Shown: positions 8,804 to 18,834 of the stretch, piece after piece
How positions within the stretch are numbered: the first letter of the stretch is position 1
Layout: each line of letters opens with the position of its first letter
Origin: Athripsodes cinereus
Taxonomy: Eukaryota > Arthropoda > Insecta > Trichoptera > Leptoceridae
Length of the DNA: 64,000 nucleotides
Direction of reading: 5' to 3'
Assembly (NCBI GenBank): GCA_947579605.1
Contig: OX388325.1
Location: forward strand, 7,931,572-7,995,571
Position numbers and translations under genes: made by a program
Notes under the pieces: model-generated
Seen by the model: only the letters and a program-made list of their open reading frames with translations
Databases searched by the model: none
Told to the model about the DNA's origin: nothing

Positions 8804-11647
8804 CTACGACCGTCTAGATCCAAGAGCCGATATCTGCTTCAGGTTATTTTTAAATTTATTTAAAGTAGTAATGAATGGATCCAGATCAGGGTTACTTCCG
8901 CAACTTCTGTTGAAGCTTGTGCAGGCCCTATTTATATATGAGTTAAGGTGATAATTTGTCCTAGATTGTTCTGCGTAAAAAAGATTCTGACTACGATTAT
9001 TTCTCGAAGGACAAGAGAATGGTAATGCGCCTAGTAAGTATGAACTGTCGATATTATTATTTAATATTTTATGCAGGTAGCAGAGGTCTAATATTATTCT
9101 ACGATTTTCCAGTGAGTCTGTTTTATGGTAGTTTCGAGCCTGCGTGTAATTGTCAAAATGGAGCCTTTTTCGGAAGTTCAACTGTTTAACATATTTCTCT
9201 TGTACACGCTCGATTGCGTTTATGTGAGTGACATAGCTAGGGTTCCATATGGTAGATCCGAATTCGAGGAGACTTCTAATAAGTGAATGGAACAGAATCG
9301 TGAGTGAGCTGGGATCTTTAAAACATTTGGTATTACGCATAATAAAACCCAGAGTTTTGAAAGCCCGAGAACTTATATGCTCATAGTGTTTTGTATAGCT
9401 TAGTTTGTCATCGAGTATTATTCCGAGGTCCCTTATCTCATTTGTACGCTCTAAAACCGCACCGTATAGCGTATAATCGTAGACAATCTTATTGCGATTT
9501 CTTGTGTATGTTATCGCACTACACTTATCAGTATTGAGATACAACTGGTTCCGATCACAATACTGTTCGAGAGCAACTAAATCCTCCTGCAACTTGTCAC
9601 AATCAGCGATATCCCCCACTTCATTATAAATTTTGGCATCATCGGCAAATAGTAGCATCCTCGAATATTTCAAACACTTGTCCATATCGTTTATATATAT
9701 TAAAAACAATAACGGTCCAAGATGTGATCCTTGTGGTACTCCGGAATAAATAGGATGGTAATCCGACACGTGACCATGTAAGACTACTGCCTGAGACCTA
9801 TCACATATATAAGATTCGAACCAATTTAACAGACTACCCCCAATTCCCATCAGTTTTACTTTATTGATCAGTATTTTGTGGTTAATTTTATCAAAGGCTT
9901 TGGAGAAATCTGTATAGATCGTATCCACCTGATTATTGCTATGCATCGATCGAGTTACAGAATGCGTAAATTCCAGCAAGTTTGAGTCCACGGATCTCTT
10001 GGGACGGAAACCATGCTGGTTGTTAGAAATATAAGGATTTAGTAAGGGATTGATCTGATCAATTATTATTTTTTCGAGAATCTTACTAATGATTGGCAAT
10101 TTCGAAATTGGTCTGTAGTTGGATACTTCAGCACGATCGCCATTTTTAAAAATAGGTGAAATCAATGTTTTTTTCCATTGTTTGGGGAAACATCCCTCTG
10201 ATATAGATCTATTATACATAAGGGTTAATGGTACCGAGAGCTCGAGTGAACAATTTTTTATGAATATACCGGGTATTGAATCTGAACCCGACCCCTTTGT
10301 GATTTCAATAGTATCTAAGTACTTCTTAACAAGTAGGTTGTCTATTTCTACACTGTTTAACTGTAATGTATTGTTACAAGATGGAATGTTACTATCAAAA
10401 TGTTCAATACGGCTACTTCGAACATGAACAGATGCAAAAAAATCATTGAAACAATTACACACAGACTTTGCTTCGGTGAACTGTTCACCATTGTAGTAAA
10501 CGGTCTTAGGTATACCCCCCGCACCACGCTTTGATTTTATGAAGGAAAACAAGCATTTTGGATTACCCCTCAGATTTTTCTCAATGTCTGTTATATACCT
10601 ATCATAACAAGAGTTTTGCATATATTTTTGTCTTGTTCGCAATAGAGAGAAAGTCTGGTAGTCAAGTGGATTCCTATGTTTTTTCCATTTCTTGTGGAAT
10701 AATGTTTTTTCCTTGATAACATTTATCAATGCTGAAGAAAACCAGGGAGGGTACGAATGGCCCATTTTAACTTTTTTGACTGGAACATTTTTATGGATTA
10801 CTTTGGATAGTATATCATAAAACTTCTCTACGCACTCTTCGATTCTGAGGTTTGAAAACTCGTGGTACCAATCAACCGCTGACAAATCATTTCGTATTTT
10901 AATGTAATCTGCTCTATTATACAAAAATATGTCCCTGGAGTTAGGTTCGACCGTCTTATATTTATTTACAAAGTTTCTGAGCGTAACTGATAAGGGCTTG
11001 TGGTAAACATCGGGAAAGACTAACTGAGTATCGGATGCTTTGACTTCGCAGGATTTATTTGACATAACAAGATCGAGTATTCTATTTGAGGCGTTTTGAA
11101 CAAAACTATATTGTCGCATTCCGGACAAAGACATAAAATCTACAAATCTTACATTAGCTGAACTACCAGTGTATTCACCAACAGCCGGTATAGAACCAGA
11201 GTCCAAGACCCAATTTATGTGAGGAAGATTATAGTCTCCTGTAATGATGAATGTGTCGTCTGGGTGTCTCGCATATATTTCATCTACTTCGTTTAGATGC
11301 GATGAGAGGTTTAATAAGTGGTCGTTTCCAGGTGCAATATATGCACAACATATATGGATACTATCACGTAAGTTTATAGGGATTGAAATCCATAAATCCT
11401 CAGCTGAGGATGACCACAACTTATGATGTTTGGGATTGAGGCTCGACTTAATTGCAATAAGGACGCCACCACCTACTCTAGAATTTAAACTGGGTCTGTC
11501 TCTTCTGAAAACAATGTATCTCTGATCAAACATTTCTGACGAGAAAAAGTTATCATTTAACCATGTTTCCGTTAGACAGATAACATCATAACAATTCTGC
11601 ATGCAATTAAGTAATATCTCATTTGTTTTAGTTCGAAGTCCTCTCAC
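8804..11647 (-). CDS. LINE ORF2: AP endonuclease and reverse transcriptase
   Basis: A 947-codon open frame with no internal stop. The N-terminus has the apurinic-type endonuclease landmarks (VRGLRTKTNEI, ICLTETWL, RVGGGVLIA, ITGDYNLP, then LVFPDVYHKP). These are followed by reverse-transcriptase blocks (NYRPISKLPIISKILEK, HGFRPKRSV, YTDFSKAFDKI, SGVPQGSHLGPLLF and the catalytic FADD at residues about 667-670). The protein nicks target DNA and reverse-transcribes the LINE RNA. The listed start is an alternative codon: in-frame sequence upstream (TDQLEIYLQN) clearly belongs to the endonuclease, but it reaches a stop near 11685 without an ATG, so true initiation is uncertain. Clade within the Jockey/CR1 group not resolved. 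Confidence 0.93.
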   Translation of the reverse strand: MRGLRTKTNEILLNCMQNCYDVICLTETWLNDNFFSSEMFDQRYIVFRRDRPSLNSRVGGGVLIAIKSSLNPKHHKLWSSSAEDLWISIPINLRDSIHICCAYIAPGNDHLLNLSSHLNEVDEIYARHPDDTFIITGDYNLPHINWVLDSGSIPAVGEYTGSSANVRFVDFMSLSGMRQYSFVQNASNRILDLVMSNKSCEVKASDTQLVFPDVYHKPLSVTLRNFVNKYKTVEPNSRDIFLYNRADYIKIRNDLSAVDWYHEFSNLRIEECVEKFYDILSKVIHKNVPVKKVKMGHSYPPWFSSALINVIKEKTLFHKKWKKHRNPLDYQTFSLLRTRQKYMQNSCYDRYITDIEKNLRGNPKCLFSFIKSKRGAGGIPKTVYYNGEQFTEAKSVCNCFNDFFASVHVRSSRIEHFDSNIPSCNNTLQLNSVEIDNLLVKKYLDTIEITKGSGSDSIPGIFIKNCSLELSVPLTLMYNRSISEGCFPKQWKKTLISPIFKNGDRAEVSNYRPISKLPIISKILEKIIIDQINPLLNPYISNNQHGFRPKRSVDSNLLEFTHSVTRSMHSNNQVDTIYTDFSKAFDKINHKILINKVKLMGIGGSLLNWFESYICDRSQAVVLHGHVSDYHPIYSGVPQGSHLGPLLFLIYINDMDKCLKYSRMLLFADDAKIYNEVGDIADCDKLQEDLVALEQYCDRNQLYLNTDKCSAITYTRNRNKIVYDYTLYGAVLERTNEIRDLGIILDDKLSYTKHYEHISSRAFKTLGFIMRNTKCFKDPSSLTILFHSLIRSLLEFGSTIWNPSYVTHINAIERVQEKYVKQLNFRKRLHFDNYTQARNYHKTDSLENRRIILDLCYLHKILNNNIDSSYLLGALPFSCPSRNNRSQNLFYAEQSRTNYHLNSYINRACTSFNRSCGSNPDLDPFITTLNKFKNNLKQISALGSRRS

Positions 11648-12221
11648 ATTTTGTAGGTATATTTCTAATTGATCAGTGCCTGTGTTTTATTTATTCTGCA
11701 TTCAATATGATATTCGACGACATGGACAACGCAAAACAACAGCGGATACGCAACACAAATATTACAAATCAAAACAAAATAAATCAGTATCAAAAGTAAA
11801 ACAAATATAAATATTTCAATGGTTGGTCCGATTGATCCACCATTTGGGAAACACTTTCTTGACTGTGGCTGAGTGCATCGCAACGATAGTTCGTACAGAT
11901 GTGGTTGTATTAGTGAAATTTTCTGTACAATGTAGTTTGTGGAGTTGTTTGTTAGTGTTAGTGTGTAAGTACTATCTAGATTATTTGAATCAGGAAACAA
12001 AAACCATTGATTTGTGTTCCCAATTTGTGTAAAATATTTTTTGAAAAATACATTGAATATGTCAATCAACAGCAAATTAAGTAGAGAAGGAAGACAGGAA
12101 GAATATACACCATCAGGAGCATGATGAAAAGCAAAGTAACAAGAGAGGAAAGAAAAAGGAGTCACAACAATAGTCAGCAATATGTAATAAGTAACATCAC
12201 ATGGATTCATATATATATCTT

Positions 12222-13247
12222 CTATTTTATAGTTGCCAAATCCTTTTCGCTGGTTATAAGAATCCTGTGCGTTCCCTCGTCCTTTCTTAAAAAAATCCTT
12301 CCATTTCTCGTCCACGCAAACTTGTAGTCCTTCTCCTTGGCAAGCTGACGTGTTTCGAAGAGAAGCTTTTTATTTTTCAATGTTAAATGTTCACTTACAA
12401 TAATATTATTTGCTGGTCCCTCAACTCCGATGTCACGCGTTGTGATGGTCCTCCTCTTCATTCTGATTGATGCCAAAAACGTGTCTCTAGATATTCTCCG
12501 AAGAAACTTAACAACAATTGGCTTCGGTACGTTTTTGTTCCTCGTTCTAGTTCTCACCATAAAGTCCACCTCACCGATGTCAAGAGCACACCCTGTGACC
12601 CTCACTATAGATTTAAGGATCTCCGGTAAGGATTCACTTCTTGACTCATGGATCCCCCTAATTTCGATGTTATACAATTTGGCTGCTTGTTCTCTGACGT
12701 CATCCTGGTTCTGCTGTTCAACATTTCTACCATGCAGTAAAGCCACATCCCTCTCCAGAGCCTTGACCTCCGGCGCCCTCGCTTCCAATTCAGCAATCCT
12801 GTCTCTGAGATCCACATTATCTGCCTCCAACTGATCCATTCTCGCTATCAATTCGGATAATCTAGAGTCTACGATAGCCGTGATAGTTTGAGTCAGCACT
12901 GCCATCTCGTTTTGAATTCCACTCAATTCACTTTTGAAAAAATTTTTGAGCTCTTTTGTCTGATCCTCCAAATGAGAATTACCATCCGACAATGAGGTAG
13001 CACGTGAGCGCTGATCATTATTGGCTCCATCTGAATTTGGCGTAGACGCTCCGGATCTAGGATCCTGTGTTTTACACTCTGTGCACTTCCAGGAAATCTT
13101 GGAAATCTGGGAAAGAATTCGATAATTTTCTTCCGTTGTGCCACCACAGGAGTAGTGGAACGCTGATTTGCAGCGAGCACAACGTAAATATTTTTTAGGG
13201 CTTACTGTGTTCGAGCAATGGTTGCATTTGACTTTTCTTCCAGACAT
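12222..13247 (-). CDS. LINE ORF1: PHD-like zinc finger, coiled coil and L1-ORF1-like C-terminus
   Basis: 341 codons from ATG. Residues 8-60 hold Cys/His pairs (CNHC, LRCARCKSAFHYSC, WKCTEC) in PHD-finger spacing, as in ORF1 proteins of several CR1-group LINEs. Residues about 90-165 are a long helical, coiled-coil-like stretch. Residues about 190-341 (from NIEIRGI to KDLATIK) resemble the RNA-binding part of L1-type ORF1 proteins and baculovirus FP-like domains. Expected role: RNA binding and chaperone in the retrotransposition particle. It sits 5' of ORF2 with a ~550-bp gap. The frame is intact, so the copy looks young. Confidence 0.88.
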   Translation of the reverse strand: MSGRKVKCNHCSNTVSPKKYLRCARCKSAFHYSCGGTTEENYRILSQISKISWKCTECKTQDPRSGASTPNSDGANNDQRSRATSLSDGNSHLEDQTKELKNFFKSELSGIQNEMAVLTQTITAIVDSRLSELIARMDQLEADNVDLRDRIAELEARAPEVKALERDVALLHGRNVEQQNQDDVREQAAKLYNIEIRGIHESRSESLPEILKSIVRVTGCALDIGEVDFMVRTRTRNKNVPKPIVVKFLRRISRDTFLASIRMKRRTITTRDIGVEGPANNIIVSEHLTLKNKKLLFETRQLAKEKDYKFAWTRNGRIFLRKDEGTHRILITSEKDLATIK

Positions 13248-13952
13248 TTTATTGGGATATTTAAATTAGCCGCGTTAAAAAAAAAGGTTTAGGATCCCCT
13301 GCCAGGTGTTTTATTTGAAAGTATTTATGATTAGGTGCACTTGCACTTGATAAGAGTTGTGTGACAATACTGAATTAAATTGTCCACACGATATATTAAT
13401 GGTTTTATATTAAAACAAAGTCTCATACGTTACAACAGTTCACATCAAAAGATTCGCAGTGAAAAACACTATAAACACATATAATATCGCCTTTGTACAC
13501 AATCTCTAACCTTAGTAATGAATTTATTAAATGGAGAGAGAAAAAACACTGTACTACTCTGTTGAGTTGAGTTTTATGATGATTTTATGATTTTAAATCA
13601 TATTTTTGGTTATGAAAAGAGCCAAGGTATTTTTTTTACTACCCAATAAGAACTTTAAAATATAAGGCAATTTGTTTTAACAAAGATTTACAAAGAAGTA
13701 GTTCTGTCTTCAGGTTTTTCTCGCTTTATCTTGGTTGGTATGATTCATATATTAATAAAATATAGGCATGCTGCTTAGAATCATATTTTAAAATAATTTA
13801 CTCTACTAGAGGAGTGAATAATTTAAAAATTACGGTACTAGGGACAGATTTGAACTACATAATGCCACTTCCGGTTTGAGTACATTAATACACCGCACTA
13901 CTCTCGTAAGTAGGTATTTCAGTATGCAGGCCATTTATCTAGTGTGGCCATG

Positions 13953-14004
13953 AATTACCGTCATGGCCACACTAAAGATATCTAGTGTGGCCATGAATTA
14001 CCGT
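13953..14004. mobile_element. 34-bp minimal transposon made of two fused termini, with 9-bp TSD
   Basis: The direct repeats AATTACCGT at 13953-13961 and 13996-14004 enclose 34 bases (13962-13995). These bases are the left tip of the Mutator-like element (CATGGCCACACTAAAGATAT) joined straight to its right tip (CTAGTGTGGCCATG). The left 9-mer is also the right TSD of the large element, so three identical 9-mers separate the two elements. Confidence 0.85.
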
Positions 14005-14277
14005 ACTTGGACAAAAGTACGGTAATTTCAAATCAAAACTAATGTACGGTAATTTGGCACGCAAATCATTTACTGGTAAGGTTTGGAGATAAAAGCATGG
14101 CCTATTTTGTATCCATCAAGGTCAAGGACGTTTATCACGTGTACATAGCATGAGAGCGAGCATGGGGGGACGAAAACGACTGTACTCGGGAAAAGGCCTT
14201 CTTAACACGAGAAGATAGTGGCTAGCAGCGCACTTCAGTGATGTACGGTAATTTTGGATTCACAATCTGGCAACCAG
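13996..14277. mobile_element. Main part of the split TACGGTAATT hAT-like element
   Basis: It resumes after the Mutator-like insertions and aligns with the 25490 copy through 'gacgtttatcacgtgtacatag' -like sequence to CACAATCTGGCAACC. Several TACGGTAATT motifs lie near both ends. The last bases (CAACCAGTG) differ from the expected CAACCCTG, and no matching 8-bp TSD is left. Confidence 0.78.
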
Positions 14278-15216
14278 TGGGGCCCAACTACCATTCAAGA
14301 ATTTTTATATGGGGATATCCGATAAGAATTAACAACATTACAATATCAAAAATTTAACGGAACCGGTGTAGCCAACTTAAGAAACCATGCGTCATACGCG
14401 TCATTTACTTTCATTCGTTTGCTCGATGTTTGCCGTTCTCTGAGAGCATATTTTTGTAAGCAAATCGTAAAAACGGTTCAAACTCTGTGTTTATTCGTAA
14501 ATTGAGTTATTTATGGTGAATACGCGTTGTTTTGTTAGTTTATTTCAATTCGTTTGCTGTTCGCTCGCCGCAAGGAGTATTACGGATATTTTATTACTAT
14601 TTTTTTGTTCGCCATTTTGTCAAACAACATAATAAGTTTTGTTTGTAAACAACGTTAATATTGACAGTTGTAATATAACTCTGGTTTCCCTTCAATACGA
14701 ATAAATCTTTCGCCTTTTACTAAAGTTGTAATATATTTTTATTAAGGCATTCCGCCTGAGAAGTGATTTGTGCATGTTTGCCTGTATTAAATTATGTTCA
14801 GTATTATAACTATAATAATGCAATTTGTTCTTAAATGTTATACTTAATATATGTTTCTTATACTGTAATAAATCAATTTTCAAAAAGTATTGTTTCATTT
14901 TATCAAAAAAAAATTGTTATGATTTGAAAAGTAGTACCTACCTATAATATACACATATTATGTGCCATCTGTGGTTAATCTGGAAAGCTTTTATTACAAA
15001 CTATTACACTGCAGTCTCTATAGATGGCAGTGTATAGTTCCCCCAGAATACCAATATAATCATAATGAATTTCGAATCCCAATATTGGTACCTTTGCATA
15101 GGATCTTCCATACATTTTGTTTGTATGGAGTTACGTCTCTTCTTACGTAGTATTATCATAGATTTTTATATAAAATACCTAGATGGAGTACTCGTATGTA
15201 TATTCATTGTGATAAA
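14278..15216. other. No gene recognised
   Basis: AT-rich intergenic sequence. Short frames (for example 14692-14898 minus, 14962-15150 plus) lack any recognisable similarity or splice context. I see no repeat boundaries here. Confidence 0.5.
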
Positions 15217-15440
15217 GTGAGGCACCATTTTCGGCACTTTTGACAGAACGGTTGGCGAAAAAAAGTGTGGTAAATCGCTGAAAACGTCGATAAGAACTTC
15301 AAAAAATGTCCAATTACGTTTATATAAATGTAAAAATGATATATTTTTATAAAAATGCGAGAAATAGTCCATAAAATGTAGGAAACACCATACGCTTTCG
15401 CCAACCGATCTGTCAAAAATTCATAGATTTTTTGCCTCAC
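15217..15440. mobile_element. MITE with GTGAGGCA termini
   Basis: 224 bp with inverted ends (GTGAGGCA... and ...TGCCTCAC). A longer inner pair follows ('gacagaacggttggcgaaa' against 'tttcgccaaccgatctgtc'). No clear TSD, so the superfamily is unassigned. Confidence 0.7.
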
Positions 15441-15539
15441 TTTTGTAAACGAGTCAGGGTTCTAGGTTTTGTATGGAATTCTGTGAGTATTATATATTAT
15501 TCTCTTTGAGCAAGGCGATTATCGCTCTGACAGTTATGG

Positions 15540-16071
15540 GGTGTTCACATTTGGCGAATATCGCCAGCCGAATTTCAAAATATAACGCCAGGCGAAAAAA
15601 CAAAATTCGCCGTACGCCCATTGATCGTCACACCTGTTCACACAAGTCCACCGATATAGAAACGATCTGTCAGATGCGCTTTGATTTTGACACTGTTTTC
15701 AAAATGGCGTCGATATGGAGATCGCGAAGTGTTTATTTTTAGTCGAAAATGTTATAGTAGAGGTTATAAGGCGCCTTTTAATTAAGGAAACAAACGCCAC
15801 AAACCATCAAAAAAGATAACAGCTGTCACGAAGCGGGAAACATTTATAAAATTTATAGGTTATAAAGCTTTTACCATAGACACAAACGCCGCGCATATCT
15901 GCGCATGTGCAAATCGTTCGATCGCCCGAGAAAGTTGGAAGGTGGTCAACTCGAGACGATATCGTTTCTACTGGTTTTTATCGTTTCAGACTAGCTGTCA
16001 TTTTGTTCACACGGTTCAAATGGCTGGCGATATTTTGGTGCCCTAGCGATATTCGCCAAAGTGAGAACACC
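15540..16071. mobile_element. MITE with GGTGTTCACATTTGGCGAATA termini
   Basis: 532 bp. The left end GGTGTTCACATTTGGCGAAT is the inverted match of the right end (ATTCGCCAAAGTGAGAACACC, two mismatches). Multiple GGCGAA/TTCGCC motifs lie inside each end. No coding frame of note. Confidence 0.75.
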
Positions 16072-16398
16072 ACATTACCTTGACGTTTGAGTGATAGCGG
16101 TCAATTGCGAAGTTAATCGTTATTATGGTGTATTCTTGTCTTATATTATTCTAGATTTATTGAATTAGAATGTGAAAAAAATATTGCTTACATTTTTTTG
16201 TACATCTTTGTGTTGTTATCAGGTTGAACAAAAAATGTGGGGCACAACTGCTAATACACCCACAATAAGAAATACTGGGCAATAATACACGACACCTTTA
16301 TGCAGAAAATTTGGGTATTTAAAATTGTATAGGCAAAACAGTAGGTATACGAATGGGGCTATTTCAGAGAAATTGTAAAAAAGATATATGCATATATA

Positions 16399-16530
16399 GC
16401 TCGTCGGTAGCCTGGGAGTAGAGTCTCTGCCTCGTGCACAAGGCGTCTGTGGTTCGATCCCAGGTGCCGGCAAACTCCCCTTTCACGACACAAGCTTTTT
16501 AACTTTCTGTGAAAGTAGTATAAGGTTGTA
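16399..16530 (+). repeat. tRNA-derived SINE (family 1), tail cut by a Tigger insertion
   Basis: It has a B-box-like GGTTCGATCCC and a tRNA-like 5' half (GTCGGTAGCCTGGGAGTAG), then the family tail 'tgtgaaag...ataaggt'. At 16531 the Tigger end begins, with TA at the junction. Other copies: 23641-23815, 46077-46200, 56622-56802 and 62545-62660 (all minus), with tail fragments at 44476 and 61848. Confidence 0.8.
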
Positions 16531-16768
16531 CAGTGGAACCTCTCATAACGAGTTTAATTCGTTCCAGACTCTTACTCGTTATGCGAAACACTCGTTTTAC
16601 GAAACCTTTTTTTCTATATAAATCAATGTAAAATACGAAAATGCGTTCCATGCCGAAAGAATAAGTATTCTTGGAGTACTCAATGATTTTTTTTATCAAC
16701 GTTTATTCGAATAAAATTACCTACTTATAAAAGAGTGTAACAACTAGCTTGTAATACAATATAGAATT
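16531..16768. mobile_element. Truncated Tigger-like element end
   Basis: CAGTGGAACCTCTCATAACG followed by about 240 bases that align with 1317-1545 of the more complete copy, with several substitutions. The second terminus is missing. Confidence 0.85.
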
Positions 16769-16979
16769 GACTTTGCTGATTTAAGCATGCTTTACTCTAG
16801 AAACGTTCACCCTTTACCACCACACTCTTTTTATTTCTCTCATAATATGAAATTTATGTATAAATATTATATTGCCCTACACTGAAGTTACCTAAATATT
16901 ACATAGTGGAATTCCATAATTATGTAAATAGTGCTGGCAGGGGCAGTATATAACAAGACAAGGTGTGAAGCACAGCCCT

Positions 16980-17340
16980 GTAAACAATCATCCAGGATAG
17001 GTGGGTCATGTTCAGAATACGTTGACCTTAAACAGTACCTTACCTTCAGACACTAGGAAATTATGCAGACCAACTCGCGAAGATCGAGAAGCCAGAAGGA
17101 ATTCTGGGAGGTTCGCGCGCTCTACTCAGCAAGGAACACATATTATATACTTTCTTTACCGGGATCAGGCATATGGAAGAAGACTGATTAACCCTATATA
17201 ATATCTGTGAAACTGTAGAAGAAGATAGCACTCCGTTCCAAAAAACTTCAAGTTGACTGATGCCCTAGAAGATGCTTCCAACTTGACTAAAAAGCCACGG
17301 CGCTCTTGAGATGGTCACGGACCATGAAACAGCGCCAAAT
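16980..17340. repeat. Dispersed repeat, probable LINE 3' fragment (copy 1)
   Basis: Starts 'gtaaacaatcatccagg' and includes 'ttcgcgcgctctactcagc'. It is repeated at 18191-18313 plus 20607-20780, where a THAP transposon interrupts it. Frames are broken in both copies. It reads like a decayed retroelement C-terminus, but I cannot name the family. Confidence 0.6.
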
Positions 17341-17388
17341 ACAAATCATCTTTTTATTATTATTATTATTACACATACGTGTGCATAC

Positions 17389-17830
17389 CAGAGATGTTGC
17401 GGATGTCGATTTTTACACATCCGCGGATGTGAATGCGGATGCGGATTTTTGAAGGCTCACATCCGCGGATGCGGATGCGGATGTTCAAGATGTTATAGAA
17501 AAAAAGTAGGAACTATCTTAGTTGGTTGGCCCCACTGTCAAATATGTGACGAAATTGTTGCTACAATAAGTATTATGATTTTTATGGATGAAATATTTTT
17601 TTCTTTTTTGTTATTTGCAAAAATAAAATAAAACCGGCAAAAATAAAAACGCGTCGGATCTTGTCACCAATTTTTTCGTTCCCATTGGTTAATGTCAAGT
17701 GCGAAATTGTCTTACATCCGCATCCGCATGAACATCCGCATCGATTATTGCGGATGCGGATGCAGATGTCCAAATACATGCGGAAGCTCCGCATTTGCGG
17801 ATGCGGATGCGAATATTCGCAACATCCCTG
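17389..17830. mobile_element. hAT non-autonomous element of the GGATGCGGAT family
   Basis: 442 bp starting CAGAGATGTTGCGGATG and ending GCAACATCCCTG, flanked by the exact 8-bp TSD GTGCATAC (17381-17388, 17831-17838). Clusters of GCGGATGCGGATG and its complement fill both subterminal regions. It is the same family as 45211-45673, in reverse orientation. Confidence 0.92.
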
Positions 17831-17842
17831 GTGCATACATAG

Positions 17843-18042
17843 NNNNNNNNNNNNNNNNNNNNNNNNNNNNNNNNNNNNNNNNNNNNNNNNNNNNNNNNNN
17901 NNNNNNNNNNNNNNNNNNNNNNNNNNNNNNNNNNNNNNNNNNNNNNNNNNNNNNNNNNNNNNNNNNNNNNNNNNNNNNNNNNNNNNNNNNNNNNNNNNNN
18001 NNNNNNNNNNNNNNNNNNNNNNNNNNNNNNNNNNNNNNNNNN
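17843..18042. other. Assembly gap (200 N)
   Basis: A run of exactly 200 N, beginning four bases after the TSD of the hAT element at 17389-17830. The size is probably a placeholder, so distances across it are unreliable. Frames spanning it are artefacts. Confidence 0.99.
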
Positions 18043-18084
18043 CGCGAGTATAGATCTCCGTGATAACATTTTCCACCACATATA

Positions 18085-18180
18085 TATATATATATATGTA
18101 TCGTCGCGTTAGTAGGTACCCATAATACAAGATTCATCTTAATTTGGGACTAGCTCGATCTGTGTGAATTGTCTATGCAT
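18085..18180 (+). repeat. SINE (family 2) 3' tail fragment
   Basis: Shares 'cccataatacaagattcatc' and 'tttgggactagctcgatctg' with the fuller SINE copy at 56078-56310. The tRNA-like head is missing, perhaps hidden by the gap. Confidence 0.65.
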
Positions 18181-18621
18181 GTTATGTTATGTAAACAATC
18201 ATCCAGGATAGGTGGGTCATGTTCAGAATACGTTGACCTTAAACAGTACCTTACCTTCAGACATTAGGAAATTTTGCAGACCAACTAGCGAAGATCGAGA
18301 AGCCAGAAGGAATGGGGGAGTTGCGGTAGTGAGGGATTTTGCTGAAAATACTTGAAGTACGTAAATTGAAGGTCACATATTAATAATTTGAGGTTTAAAA
18401 TGTATAAAAAACACTTTTTCATACGTAAAAATAGAATATAAAATCATTAAAATTTGACAGGTATCAAAACGCGACGTAGATGGTCAATGGCGGATGTGAC
18501 GTCATTTTATTCGAATTTCTCGAGGTCACATGTTTATCCAGTTTGTTTGAGAAGTGAATGTTCGCTGTTCGTTGCATTTTCTCGGTCTTTACAGACAAAA
18601 TTATTATTTTTATGTTTAAAA

Positions 18622-18834
18622 ATGTCTACAAATAAATTTTATAAATATTGCATAGAGCCACTATGCTCAGACACCACGGTTACAGCTCCAAATAAAGCAT
18701 TTATTTGCGTGCCTACAGATCTGGTAAAAAGGAAAAAGTGGTGTATGGTGATCAAAAGAGACGATAAGAAAAATAAAGTTTTATCCAATGTTAGTCGCTA
18801 TGTTTGCGAGGATAATTTCAGTATATATTTGTAA
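18622..18834 (+). pseudogene. Truncated THAP-domain frame
   Basis: 70 codons from ATG: YKYCIEPLCSDTT holds the first Cys pair (C-x4-C), followed by KAFICVP, RKKW and RYVCEDNF. This is the canonical layout of a THAP zinc finger. The fourth zinc ligand, normally His in C-x2-H, is Asn here, and the frame stops ten bases later before the conserved Pro region. It probably encoded the DNA-binding part of the surrounding transposon's transposase and is now inactive. A longer frame opens at 18454, but the upstream part does not look coding. Confidence 0.65.

Larger units (their letters stand above)
8227..13290 (-). mobile_element. Near full-length LINE (Jockey/CR1-type) with two ORFs
   Basis: A poly-T tract at about 8227-8250 marks the 3' poly-A end on the minus strand. 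ORF2 (endonuclease plus RT) is at 8804-11647 and ORF1 (zinc finger, coiled coil, nucleic-acid-binding region) at 12222-13247. The 5' boundary near 13290 is approximate and I found no clear TSD. It lies inside the Mutator-like element. Confidence 0.85.
3821..13952. mobile_element. Mutator-like element with 9-bp TSD, carrying nested insertions
   Basis: The two ends are inverted (CATGGCC at 3821, GTGTGGCCATG ending at 13952; the left-end sequence continues ACACTAAAGATATTGGCC at 6050). They are flanked by the same 9-mer AATTACCGT at 3812-3820 and 13953-13961. A 9-bp TSD is typical of Mutator-like elements. Own sequence is 3821-3827, about 6050-8226 and about 13290-13952. I see no transposase in it, so it is non-autonomous. 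The rest consists of the THAP transposon (3828-6042) and a LINE (about 8227-13290). Confidence 0.72.

Noticed and set aside
11665..12315. 216-codon minus-strand frame between LINE ORF1 and ORF2
   Set aside because: It reads the end of ORF1 in another frame and the inter-ORF spacer. No similarity, low-complexity hydrophobic content.
16399..16472. Possible free-standing tRNA gene
   Set aside because: It has a B box and a tRNA-like shape, but the same unit plus tail occurs at least five times, so it is a SINE. The A-box half does not fold into a standard tRNA by eye.
17389..17830. GCGGATGCGGATG arrays considered as a CRISPR-like or satellite repeat
   Set aside because: No regular spacer structure; the motifs lie at the ends of a hAT element with an exact 8-bp TSD.
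17582..18137. Several frames crossing the N run
   Set aside because: They are open only because N codons cannot be stops; they consist of hAT subterminal repeats on either side.
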